NCBI GenBank assembly: GCA_035551995.1
Contig: DASZME010000022.1
Coordinates: forward strand, 1 to 64,000
Length of the DNA: 64,000 nt
Source: RYN-428 sp035551995
GTDB taxonomy: Bacteria; Planctomycetota; Phycisphaerae; Tepidisphaerales; Tepidisphaeraceae
Direction of reading: 5' to 3'
Shown: piece by piece, positions 46,075-53,490 of the stretch
Position numbering within the stretch: the first letter of the stretch is position 1
Layout of the letters: the number at the start of each line of letters is the position of its first letter
Notes under the pieces: model-generated
What the model saw: the letters and a program-made list of their open reading frames with translations, nothing else
Told to the model about the DNA's origin: nothing
The model's database searches: none
Made by a program: the position numbers and the translations under genes

Positions 46075-47520
46075 CTACCGTTTGGCCTGATCGTAATATC
46101 CGACGAAATACAGAAACCGGTTCTGATTGAGAGTCGGGATATTCAGGTGGATGGCCTGTCCTTCGATTTCCAGAAACGCGTCGAGGGCTTTTTGAGCCTT
46201 GTCGTGGCGCTCCCGATCGATGTCGTTGGCATTGTCGGGCAGCGGCAAAACGACCGGCTCTTTGCCTAGCACCAAAAAATCGGTGTCGATGCTGACGTGA
46301 TCCATCAATCCGCCGCCCCATTGGGTCACCAGCCGGCGAATGACGTCCACGTCGCCGGCGGTGGGGGAGCCGGTGTTGGCCAGGTCGAATTCGCCGTAGA
46401 CGCAGAAGTTAAATTTGGTGTGAGTGTTGTAGACGAGATTTACGATTGGGTCGCCCTCGACGATCGTCATCCCGGTCGCGACACGAATGATCCGGCACTC
46501 GCTGGTGCCGGGCATGATGCGGATGACTTCAATCGACGCCTTGCCGGCGGCCAGTTCCGGGACGGGCGAGTTGCCCTGCGTGAGCTGCGGAATGCCGGTC
46601 CGGCGATCGTAAACCTCAAACGTGAGCCCCAGCGACAATTCCTGCCCTTGGCCAAGATTGATGAAGACGGTGTTGTTCCCGGGCGAACGGGTGATCTCAC
46701 CGGCGGGGCGCAGCAGACCCTTGGTCGGATCAAGCCGGTACTGAGCAAGCTGGCGTTGAAGACGACTATAGCTGTCCAACGCTTTCTTGAGTTCGGCCTG
46801 CACCTTGGTCAATTCGTTTTGGGCGGCCGTCGTGATCTGCTGTTGCTGCTTGGCGGCATCGTCGGCAGCCTTCTGGATGTCGGCGATCTTGGCGGCGTTG
46901 GCCGCCTCGCGATCGCTCACGCCCTTGCCAGCGTCCATCGCCTCTTGCTTGGCGGCGGCGATGGCCGTGTCTTTCTCCTTCAGAAGCGCCTCGCGACTTT
47001 TGACGGCGGCGGCGGTATCGGCCGTCGCCGCCGCGACCTTGGCCTGCTCGGCGGCGACCGCAGAGTTCAGCGTGACGATCTGCGTCGCCAGCGTCTTGAG
47101 GCTCGCCAGCAAATTGTCTTCGCCGACCGTGGCCGGGACCTTGGCGGCGGCCAGTTGGCTCTTGACGGCGTCCACCGTCGCGCGGGTATCGGCGGTGATG
47201 TCCGCGACGGCCTCGGCCGGGTTACCGGTGATGATCTTCGCCTCGGCGCTACGCTGCTCCAGGGCGACCTGAATGCCTGTCATCCCCCGTTTCCTGGCGT
47301 CCTGTGAAATGGCCTGCACTTCCGGAAGGGCGACGTCTTTGGGCGTCGCGGTATCCGCAAGGGCGCTCATGGCCTCTTTACTCTTGACGATCTCCGCTTG
47401 CCATTGCGTTCCATAATAGATTGCGCAAATGGTCGCGGTAACGAACAGGACGACGAAGACCACCACCGAGGTGATTAAACCTGCGCGGGAATTTTGAGGA
47501 ATGGGGGCGATGGGCGCCAT
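46075..47520 (-). CDS. Membrane-anchored coiled-coil protein
   Basis: 481 residues from the ATG at 47518-47520. A TM helix near the N-terminus ('LITSVVVFVVLFVTATICAIYY'), then a long Ala/Lys/Glu-rich coiled coil (~110-265, 'AAAKQEAMDAGKGVSDREAANAAKIADIQKAADDAAKQ'), then a globular C-terminal domain (~275-480, 'VFINLGQGQELSLGLTFEVYDRRTG', 'IEVIRIMPGTSECRIIRV'). I do not recognise a named family; similar architectures occur in planctomycetal envelope proteins of unknown role. Confidence 0.78.
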   Translation of the reverse strand: MAPIAPIPQNSRAGLITSVVVFVVLFVTATICAIYYGTQWQAEIVKSKEAMSALADTATPKDVALPEVQAISQDARKRGMTGIQVALEQRSAEAKIITGNPAEAVADITADTRATVDAVKSQLAAAKVPATVGEDNLLASLKTLATQIVTLNSAVAAEQAKVAAATADTAAAVKSREALLKEKDTAIAAAKQEAMDAGKGVSDREAANAAKIADIQKAADDAAKQQQQITTAAQNELTKVQAELKKALDSYSRLQRQLAQYRLDPTKGLLRPAGEITRSPGNNTVFINLGQGQELSLGLTFEVYDRRTGIPQLTQGNSPVPELAAGKASIEVIRIMPGTSECRIIRVATGMTIVEGDPIVNLVYNTHTKFNFCVYGEFDLANTGSPTAGDVDVIRRLVTQWGGGLMDHVSIDTDFLVLGKEPVVLPLPDNANDIDRERHDKAQKALDAFLEIEGQAIHLNIPTLNQNRFLYFVGYYDQAKR

Positions 47521-47965
47521 GGTGTGAAACCTCCAAAAGCGTTGCAAATCCAGACCCGGCGGGGGGAATACGCCAGGACACTCTGGTGAGAATCGACAGC
47601 CCTGGGCGAATTCGCCTCGCCGGCAAGGCCGCGCAGTCGGAACGGGACTTCCGCCAAACTCCGAACCGGAATCTAATTTACCTGTTCGGGGTATGGATGG
47701 TCAAGGAGGCAGGTAATGCGATGCATAATGCGTAAAGAGAAAAAGCGGCGCTCTGGAGCAGTTGTCAGGCTGCTCGCGCGTTTTCTGCGTTTAGCGGCCC
47801 CGCTTGCGGGGCGCTTTGCGCGATGCAAGATCGTTTTTCGCGACGCAAGAAATTTTTTCGCGACGCAAGGGCTTTTTTCGCGACGCAAGTTCGCTTCGCC
47901 AACACGAGAAATGCTTCTAAAACCGTCCGCACTTTTTCTCTTTACTCTTGATTCTTTTCCCTCCG
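47521..47965. repeat. Intergenic region with dispersed composite repeat
   Basis: 47797-47825 holds GCGTTTAGCGGCCCCGCTTGCGGGGCG, followed by three copies of TTTTTCGCGACGCAAG-like units (about 47835, 47856, 47877) and 'TTCGCTTCGCCAACACGAGAAATGCT' style sequence resembling 27911-27950. No gene visible. Confidence 0.75.
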
Positions 47966-49291
47966 CTACAGCTCCCACCCTTTGCGATATTCATAATGCA
48001 GAAATTGCTCGGCTTGCGGCGCATTGGGAAACCTCATGTTTTTTGCGTCCCATTCCAGCGTTTTGCCGGAACGATACGCCACGTTTCCCAAAAGCACGGC
48101 TTCCGTGAGCACCCCGCTGTAGGCAAATCGGCACGTCGTGGCCGACGGATCATTTTTCAGGCAGGCCAACGCCCATTCCTTGTGATGTCCCACCGATTCG
48201 GCAATTGTTTTTGGCGGCGGCGTAAAGTCCTTGAAATTTTCTTCAGGGTACAGGTGATGGCTGCCGTAGTCGGCGAACATCGACCCTTTTTCGCCGACGA
48301 ACATGACGCCGTTACCGACACGGGCGCTCTTGGGCCACTCGGCGAATTTTGCCGGACGACGATCTCCGTCGTACCACGTGAGCTTCACTGCCGACAACGC
48401 ACCGCGGGCGGGAAAATCGTAGTTGACCGTCAGCGAATGCGGCCAGCATCCGGCAGCGACCGGTGGGCCGTCGGCTGAAATCGTCGTGGGATGTCCAAGG
48501 TCCAGCGCCCAGAACGGCAGATCGCAAAAGTGACACGCCATGTCCCCTAGCGTACCGTCGCCGTACGCCGTGAATCGACGCCACTCGGCGGGAAGATAGG
48601 CGTGATTATATTCGTGGAACGGCGCCGGGCCGACCCAAAGATCGTAGTGCAGGTTCGACGGTACCGGCTCGGCCGCTTCGGGCGTTTTGCTTGCCCCCCA
48701 TTCCTTCCCGCACCAAACGTGAACTTCGCTGATCTGCCCAAGAATCCCGGCCTTGATGATCTCCACCACCCGCCGATAGTTTGACCCGGCATGAATCTGC
48801 GTGCCCATCTGAGTGACGCGGTTGTACTTGGCCGTCAGTTCCTGAATGACGCGCGCTTCATGGACGGTATGGGTGAGCGGTTTTTCGCAGTAGACGTGCT
48901 TGTTGAGGCGAAGCGAAGCCGCCGCCGCCACGGCGTGGGTGTGATCGGGCGTGCCGATGACCACGGCATCGATGTCTTTCTGCTCGAGCATCTTGCGAAA
49001 ATCGTTGTACGTTTTCGCCTTGGGAAATCGCATAGCGGCTCGGCCCAGGTCCTTATCGTCGATATCGCACAAAGCGACGACATTGGCCAAACCGCTGCTG
49101 TACGTATCGTCAAGATCATTCCCGGCCCGGCCGGCGGTTCCGACAAAAGCGACATTTAGTTTTTCGTTGGGCGAGGCGACGACATCGGGCGCCAAGCCTT
49201 GCGCCCAGGCGCCGCGGCCGGCGATCCAAAAGCCCAATCCCGCCGCCGCCGACCCTTTAACGAAATCGCGCCGATTGATCTGCCTGGCCAT
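47966..49291 (-). CDS. Tat-exported Gfo/Idh/MocA family oxidoreductase
   Basis: 441 residues from the ATG at 49289-49291 (GAGGAGA upstream). Twin-arginine signal 'NRRDFVKGSAAAGLGFWIAGRGAWA'. NAD(P) Rossmann 'LNVAFVGTAGRAGNDL', then 'DAVVIGTPDHTHAVAAAASLRLNKHVYCEKPLTHTVHEAR' (the EKP motif with catalytic Lys) and the C-terminal alpha/beta domain with the planctomycetal/Bacteroidetes DUF-type bacterial oxidoreductase tail. Probably a periplasmic sugar or inositol-type oxidoreductase with tightly bound cofactor. Confidence 0.92.
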   Translation of the reverse strand: MARQINRRDFVKGSAAAGLGFWIAGRGAWAQGLAPDVVASPNEKLNVAFVGTAGRAGNDLDDTYSSGLANVVALCDIDDKDLGRAAMRFPKAKTYNDFRKMLEQKDIDAVVIGTPDHTHAVAAAASLRLNKHVYCEKPLTHTVHEARVIQELTAKYNRVTQMGTQIHAGSNYRRVVEIIKAGILGQISEVHVWCGKEWGASKTPEAAEPVPSNLHYDLWVGPAPFHEYNHAYLPAEWRRFTAYGDGTLGDMACHFCDLPFWALDLGHPTTISADGPPVAAGCWPHSLTVNYDFPARGALSAVKLTWYDGDRRPAKFAEWPKSARVGNGVMFVGEKGSMFADYGSHHLYPEENFKDFTPPPKTIAESVGHHKEWALACLKNDPSATTCRFAYSGVLTEAVLLGNVAYRSGKTLEWDAKNMRFPNAPQAEQFLHYEYRKGWEL

Positions 49292-49953
49292 CACGGTCTC
49301 CTCTGTTATGGGGAAATGTTGCTTCTACATACCAGCGATGTGGTCCGGAGTTAATATCTTGCGTGGAAAATTCCGGCGGTTCAGCCGCCTGACGCGGGAC
49401 TACCACATCGCCGACCCGGCGCCAACTTGGTCAAGCGCTTGGATGTTGCACCGGGAGCGAGGCCGTTTCTCCATTTCCCTACCGAGTCGGAGTATCTTTG
49501 GCATGAGCGCTCCGTGAAACGGCGGTTTTCGTGAAAGACAGCCGGTTCCGACGCAGGCGCGTCGCGCGAATCTTTTCGCTGAACGAATCTCGAAAACCTC
49601 TCCCGCGGCATTGGCTTCAGGCGCCGCTGCCGTGGGTTAGCGGTTAGGTAGCGAACAGGTTTCGGCGACTTACGCGCATGAAAAAACCCGTCTTTCGACG
49701 GGTTAATGCCCAAGCAACCTTGTAATCGCGCGACAGCACCCGCCGCACAGCGTCGGTTCCGAAGGCCTACAAGTACCCCAGAATCGTCAATAGTTGGAAG
49801 GGCTTCTGAATTCAGAAATTATGGCGTCAATCGGCTCTTGGACCCTTAAAGGAGTTTCAAAATCTACACAAATTAATGGGAATTGGCACGCCCGCTCCGC
49901 GTGACGAGAAAAAAGTGCTGCGTTTTCTTGACTGTTGAAAACTTTATTGAATT
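49292..49953. other. Intergenic region upstream of the CRISPR-cas locus
   Basis: About 660 bp. No credible gene. It holds a Rho-independent-type hairpin (49685-49704). An RNA transcribed leftward and ending at that hairpin is possible but I cannot identify one. AT content rises sharply after 49790, where the cas3 promoter should lie. Confidence 0.5.
49685..49704 (-). terminator. Rho-independent terminator on the minus strand
   Basis: AACCCGTC-TTTC-GACGGGTT hairpin, with six A on its left side on the plus strand, i.e. a T tract after the stem when read leftward. No gene upstream on that strand is evident, so the transcript it ends is unknown. Confidence 0.7.
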
Positions 49954-49989
49954 TTGACGCCCCAAACATTTTCCGTACTATTCGTTCCG

Positions 49990-52266
49990 GTGGCGAGTGA
50001 ATCTAATTCAATCTTCGCGCACAGTTTGCCGGGCCATCCCCAGTCGGAGTGGGAGACTTTGCCGACGCACGCCGCCGCCGTCGCAGGCCTCGCACGACAA
50101 TTCGCGTCACCCTTCGGCGCCGGGGATTGGGGGGAGTTGCTGGGCCGCTGGCACGATCTTGGCAAACGATCCGCCGAGTTCCAGGCGTATATCCGCCGCA
50201 CGAGCGACCCGGACGCAGCGGAGAACGAACAGGCGCCGGGGCGGGTGGATCATTCTACCTTTGGGGCGCAACATGCGGCGAAGATCATCGGGAAGCATTT
50301 CGGGCACATTCTGGCGTATTGCATTGCGGGGCATCATGGCAATTTGCCTGATGGAACAGGTGACGATGAACAGACGATTCGATCAACACTTCAATTCAGA
50401 TTGAAGAAAACCGTTCCGTTTGTTGAAACTGGCCCCGAGGATCAATATTCGCAGAAACTTAGGTTGCCTTTCGCTTTGGAGCGCGGCAATGGCGCCGATT
50501 TTCAGATCGCCTTTTTTACGAGGATGCTGTATTCCGCTCTGATCGACGCCGATCGCACGGCTACCGAGCAATTCTGCGACAATGTCAAGTCCCAGGAACG
50601 AAATCAAGCCAAACCATCCGTCGGTTCGCTGTCCGCGGCACTCGACGCGTTTTTGAAGTGGAAGCAATTGGCGGCTGAGCCCACGGCGGTTAACCGACTT
50701 CGAGCATCTGTTTTGACCGACTGTCTCGCCGCGGCGTCGCATTCCCCCGGATTTTTTGCCCTCAACGTGCCCACAGGCGGCGGCAAGACTTTCGCATCGC
50801 TTTCATTCGCTCTGCATCATGTCGCTATGCACGGAGCGAATCACGGCATGCGCCGGGTGATTGTCTCAATTCCTTTCACCAGCATCATCGAACAGACCGC
50901 CGATGCGTATCGGGAAGCGCTTGGTTCGTTGGCAACGACCGGTCTGGTCGAGCATCACAGCAATATCGATCCCAAGAAGCAAACTCGAAACAACCAACTT
51001 TCCGCCGAAAATTGGGACGCGCCGCTGATAGTCACAACCAATGTTCAACTCTACGAAAGCCTCTTCGCCGCCGCCACGACGCCATGCCGGAAGCTACATC
51101 GACTGGCTGGCAGCGTCATTATTTTGGACGAGGCGCAGACGGTCCCGGTTGAACTTCTTCGGCCCACGCTGATGGCGCTAAAGGAACTCGTCGCGCATTA
51201 CAACTGCACCGTCGTACTCTGCACCGCCACACAACCGGCCCTGCAATGGCGAGAGGAATTCGAGATCGGAATTTCCAAAGCACAACCAATCATCCGGGAT
51301 GAACACGCATTGTTTAACGCTCTCAAGAGAGTCCATGTCGAGCGGCTTGGCACGGTGACCGACGACCAGTTGATCGACCGCCTGGCGGATGAGCGCGCGG
51401 TTCTATGTATTGTCAACACCCGGCCCCATGCAGCAAATCTGTATGATGCGTTGGTATCCCGAATGGGGGTAAAAGGATGCTACCACCTCAGCACTTCCAT
51501 GTGCGCCCAGCATCGCCGGGATAAGCTGGCTGAGATTCGTCGGCGGCTGAAGGATGAAAAGCCGTGCCGCTTGATCAGCACCCAATTGATCGAAGCCGGC
51601 GTGGACGTGGATTTCCCCGCTGTATATCGCGCCCCCGCCGGTTTTGACGCCATCGCCCAAGCCGCCGGCCGGTGCAATCGTGAAGGCCGCTTACGACGCG
51701 ATGGCCAGCCGATTCTCGGCCGCGTCTATACATTCGATACCGAAACGCCGCCCCCGCCCGGCTTGCAAAGATCATCCGCACAATCCGCGCGAGAACTCAT
51801 TGGCCAGTATCCCGATCCGTTAGCGCCCGCCGCCGTCGAGGCTTACTTCCGACTGTTCTATTGGTCGCAGCAAGACCGTCACAAATGGGACAAGCCGGAT
51901 GTCATGGGAGCGCTGTCCGACAACTTCGGCCATCCCGAAATGCAATTGAAATTCAAGACGGCCGCCCAGCGCTACAAGATCATTCGCGATGAGCAAACGT
52001 CGATCCTCGTCCCATACAACGACGAAGCCCGTCGCATCCGCGACCTACTCCTCCGCAACGACGCCGCCGACTATGCGCTCTTGCGATCCGCCCAACGATA
52101 CCTCGTCGGCGTGCAAGATCATTGGCTCAAGAAGCTGGTAGACAATCAACTGATCGCCCAGCACGAATCAGGGCTGTGGTGGCTGACGAACGAACGGGCA
52201 TATTCACCTGATAAGGGGATGTCATTTGAAGCGGTGGGATTTGATCCGGATATGCTAAGTCTATAG
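49990..52266 (+). CDS. cas3: CRISPR-associated helicase-nuclease Cas3 (type I-C)
   Basis: 758 residues from the GTG at 49990, which puts 'FAHSLPGHPQSEWETL' at the N-terminus as usual in I-C; a TTG at 49954 would add 12 residues, and neither has a good Shine-Dalgarno. HD nuclease domain: 'LPTHAAAVAGLA', 'GRWHDLGKRSAEFQAYI', 'DHSTFGAQHAA', 'IAGHHGNLPD'. Helicase: Walker A 'NVPTGGGKTFASLSFALHH' (~260), 'SIPFTSIIEQTADAYR', 'VIILDEAQTVP' (~380), 'STQLIEAGVDVDFP', 'QAAGRCNREGR'. Unwinds and degrades DNA marked by Cascade. It is separated from the other cas genes by the small-RNA region. Confidence 0.96.
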   Translation: MASESNSIFAHSLPGHPQSEWETLPTHAAAVAGLARQFASPFGAGDWGELLGRWHDLGKRSAEFQAYIRRTSDPDAAENEQAPGRVDHSTFGAQHAAKIIGKHFGHILAYCIAGHHGNLPDGTGDDEQTIRSTLQFRLKKTVPFVETGPEDQYSQKLRLPFALERGNGADFQIAFFTRMLYSALIDADRTATEQFCDNVKSQERNQAKPSVGSLSAALDAFLKWKQLAAEPTAVNRLRASVLTDCLAAASHSPGFFALNVPTGGGKTFASLSFALHHVAMHGANHGMRRVIVSIPFTSIIEQTADAYREALGSLATTGLVEHHSNIDPKKQTRNNQLSAENWDAPLIVTTNVQLYESLFAAATTPCRKLHRLAGSVIILDEAQTVPVELLRPTLMALKELVAHYNCTVVLCTATQPALQWREEFEIGISKAQPIIRDEHALFNALKRVHVERLGTVTDDQLIDRLADERAVLCIVNTRPHAANLYDALVSRMGVKGCYHLSTSMCAQHRRDKLAEIRRRLKDEKPCRLISTQLIEAGVDVDFPAVYRAPAGFDAIAQAAGRCNREGRLRRDGQPILGRVYTFDTETPPPPGLQRSSAQSARELIGQYPDPLAPAAVEAYFRLFYWSQQDRHKWDKPDVMGALSDNFGHPEMQLKFKTAAQRYKIIRDEQTSILVPYNDEARRIRDLLLRNDAADYALLRSAQRYLVGVQDHWLKKLVDNQLIAQHESGLWWLTNERAYSPDKGMSFEAVGFDPDMLSL

Positions 52267-52362
52267 TGTAGCAACAATTCGACATTTATGAAAATAGAGG
52301 GACAACCAAGAGGCCCATAATCCATGACGAATCAAAACCAACAATTCCGTGCCGTTCCCCGC

Positions 52363-52368
52363 TATAAT
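52363..52368 (+). promoter_or_regulatory. -10 box of the CRISPR-repeat-like RNA
   Basis: Perfect TATAAT; the expected start falls at G52374-G52377, at or just before the degenerate repeat. No good -35 is visible, only AACAAT at 52340-52345 with 17-nt spacing. Confidence 0.7.
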
Positions 52369-52376
52369 ATGGCGCT

Positions 52377-52466
52377 GTCGCGTCGGCAAAGGGCGCGTGG
52401 ATTGAAACACTCTCAATGGTATCAGTGGATATGCGGCGGGCTCTGTTTTCAGAGCCCGCCTTTTTT
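52377..52466 (+). ncRNA. Solitary CRISPR-repeat-like crRNA (CreA/CreR-type regulatory RNA candidate)
   Basis: A 32-nt pseudo-repeat (52377-52408) begins GTCGC and ends GCGTGGATTGAAAC, identical to the ends of the array repeat; the middle differs. It still forms a 6-bp stem (CGCGTC/GGCGCG, one G-U pair, 7-nt loop), so the stem is kept despite changed bases, and the 11-nt 3' handle TGGATTGAAAC is intact. Cas5c, which cuts at the stem base in type I-C, should process it. A 26-nt pseudo-spacer (52409-52434) follows, then an 11-bp terminator stem and T6. TATAAT sits upstream. Its pseudo-spacer matches the promoter region just downstream (52498 on). Inference: a dedicated guide RNA that directs Cascade to repress transcription. 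Confidence 0.88.
52435..52466 (+). terminator. Terminator of the crRNA-like RNA
   Basis: GGCGGGCTCTG-TTTT-CAGAGCCCGCC, a perfect 11-bp stem, followed by six T. It separates the small RNA from the downstream cas operon. Confidence 0.95.
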
Positions 52467-52494
52467 GTTTAGGAGCAACAGGAAAATAGCATAT

Positions 52495-52520
52495 TTCACT
52501 CTAAATGGCTTCAGGGGGTT
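52495..52520 (+). promoter_or_regulatory. PAM-flanked partial protospacer matching the pseudo-spacer
   Basis: TTC (52495-52497), the known type I-C PAM, precedes ACTCTAAATGGCTTCAGGGG. Against the pseudo-spacer, positions 1-5, 7-11, 14-17 and 19-20 match; mismatches are at 6, 12, 13 and 18. Positions 6, 12 and 18 are flipped out in type I Cascade and do not need to pair. A bound complex would cover roughly 52495-52532. Confidence 0.85.
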
Positions 52521-52540
52521 AGGGGGGTTTGACAACGGAA

Positions 52541-52546
52541 TATAAT
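52541..52546 (+). promoter_or_regulatory. -10 box of the downstream cas5c operon unit
   Basis: Perfect TATAAT; predicted start about 52552-52553, leaving only an 11-12 nt leader before the ATG at 52564. A -35 with 17-nt spacing would fall at 52518-52523, inside the predicted Cascade footprint. An alternative reading is TTGACA (52529-52534) with TAGAAT (52551-52556), spacing 16, giving a nearly leaderless mRNA. Confidence 0.65.
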
Positions 52547-52563
52547 GCACTAGAATCATCCGC

Positions 52564-52770
52564 ATGGCCCAGCAACTGAAGCATTTTGTTGTCGAATATC
52601 GCACGGTCTGTGACCTGTATTTAAATGGAATAAGCAGCGTGGCGCCCATTGCAAAGGGCCTTTCGCCGACGCAGGCCAAGATGGCAGATGATTTGGTAGA
52701 AATGAGTTCTTGCTTTACTCCGGCGATTGTTTCCTGGATAGAAAATCTCGAACACAAGCCAAGCGAATAA
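52564..52770 (+). CDS. Small 68-residue protein of unknown function at the head of the cas operon
   Basis: 'MAQQLKHFVVEYRTVCDLYL...' with a helical C-terminal half ('LSPTQAKMADDLVEMSSCF'). It has no Shine-Dalgarno; the predicted leader is only about 11 nt. It lies directly behind the promoter predicted to be targeted by the crRNA-like RNA and 57 bp before cas5c, with no terminator between, so it is probably the first gene of the cas5c operon. I recognise no family. It could be a toxin guarded by the RNA (CreT-like), an accessory Cas protein, or a non-translated stretch. Confidence 0.5.
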   Translation: MAQQLKHFVVEYRTVCDLYLNGISSVAPIAKGLSPTQAKMADDLVEMSSCFTPAIVSWIENLEHKPSE

Positions 52771-52827
52771 TCTTCCCGCAGTTCGGGGGAGTGCTAAATT
52801 TGCTGTAATTGGATCGGAGGATGGGAC

Positions 52828-53490
52828 ATGTCTTATGGAATTCGACTGGGCGTATCGGGTGACTTCGCCTTATTTACGCGCCCAGAAATGAAGGTAGAAC
52901 GCGTGAGCTACGACGTAATCACGCCCTCTGCGGCCCGAGGAATGGTCGAAGCTATCTATTGGAAGCATGAAATTCGATGGGTTATCGACCGTCTGCGGGT
53001 TCTTAAACCCATCCGCTTTTGCTCTCTGAGGCGGAATGAGGTCGGAGCCAAGATTAGCGCCACCACCGCCGCGACCGCGATGCGAACCGGTCGTGGGAAT
53101 CTCGGAATGTATGTCGAGGTTGAACGCCAGCAGCGAGCCGCCTTGTTGCTTCGTGACGTGGCCTACATAATCGAAGCGCATTTCGACATCGTCGGCGGTG
53201 AGCCGAACGAAGGCAAGCATCTCGACATTTTCAATCGGCGCGCACGAGCTGGCCAGTGTTTCACACGTCCTTATCTCGGTTGCCGTGAGTTTGCTGCGAA
53301 CTTTGAGCTGATTGAAAAAAAGGCCGAGATACCCCCATGCGATTCAAGTTTTCGCGGCGCTCGCGAATTGGGGTGGATGCTTCACGACATCGATTTTAAG
53401 AACGATCGGCAGCCGCGTTTTTTTCAAGCCACGATGGTAGACGGCGTCATTAATGTACCGCCGTTCGAGAGCAAGGAGGTGCGGGCGTGA
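52828..53490 (+). CDS. cas5c: Cas5c (Cas5d), pre-crRNA endonuclease of type I-C
   Basis: 220 residues; GGAGG 7 nt upstream. 'GIRLGVSGDFALFTRPEMKVERVSYDVITPSAARGMVEAIYWKHEIRW' is the Cas5 N-terminal RRM with the glycine-rich G-x-aa-F region; the Tyr near 45 corresponds to a residue used in catalysis in I-C Cas5. In this subtype Cas5 replaces Cas6 and cuts the repeat at the base of its stem, leaving an 11-nt handle. Overlaps cas8c by 4 bp (translational coupling). Confidence 0.94.
   Translation: MSYGIRLGVSGDFALFTRPEMKVERVSYDVITPSAARGMVEAIYWKHEIRWVIDRLRVLKPIRFCSLRRNEVGAKISATTAATAMRTGRGNLGMYVEVERQQRAALLLRDVAYIIEAHFDIVGGEPNEGKHLDIFNRRARAGQCFTRPYLGCREFAANFELIEKKAEIPPCDSSFRGARELGWMLHDIDFKNDRQPRFFQATMVDGVINVPPFESKEVRA

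Noticed and set aside
49381..49713. 110-codon minus-strand frame before the cas locus
   Set aside because: It begins inside a terminator hairpin and is Arg/Pro-rich low-complexity sequence.
49790..49990. A second target of the pseudo-spacer in the cas3 promoter
   Set aside because: I found no TTC-flanked match to the pseudo-spacer seed in this region by eye.
52324..52545. 73-codon plus-strand frame across the pseudo-repeat
   Set aside because: It spans a promoter, a structured crRNA-like RNA and a terminator; its sequence reflects these elements and shows no protein character.
52529..52546. TTGACA plus TATAAT as one promoter
   Set aside because: Only 6 nt separate them, too close to act together; each must pair with another element, so the exact promoter is left open.
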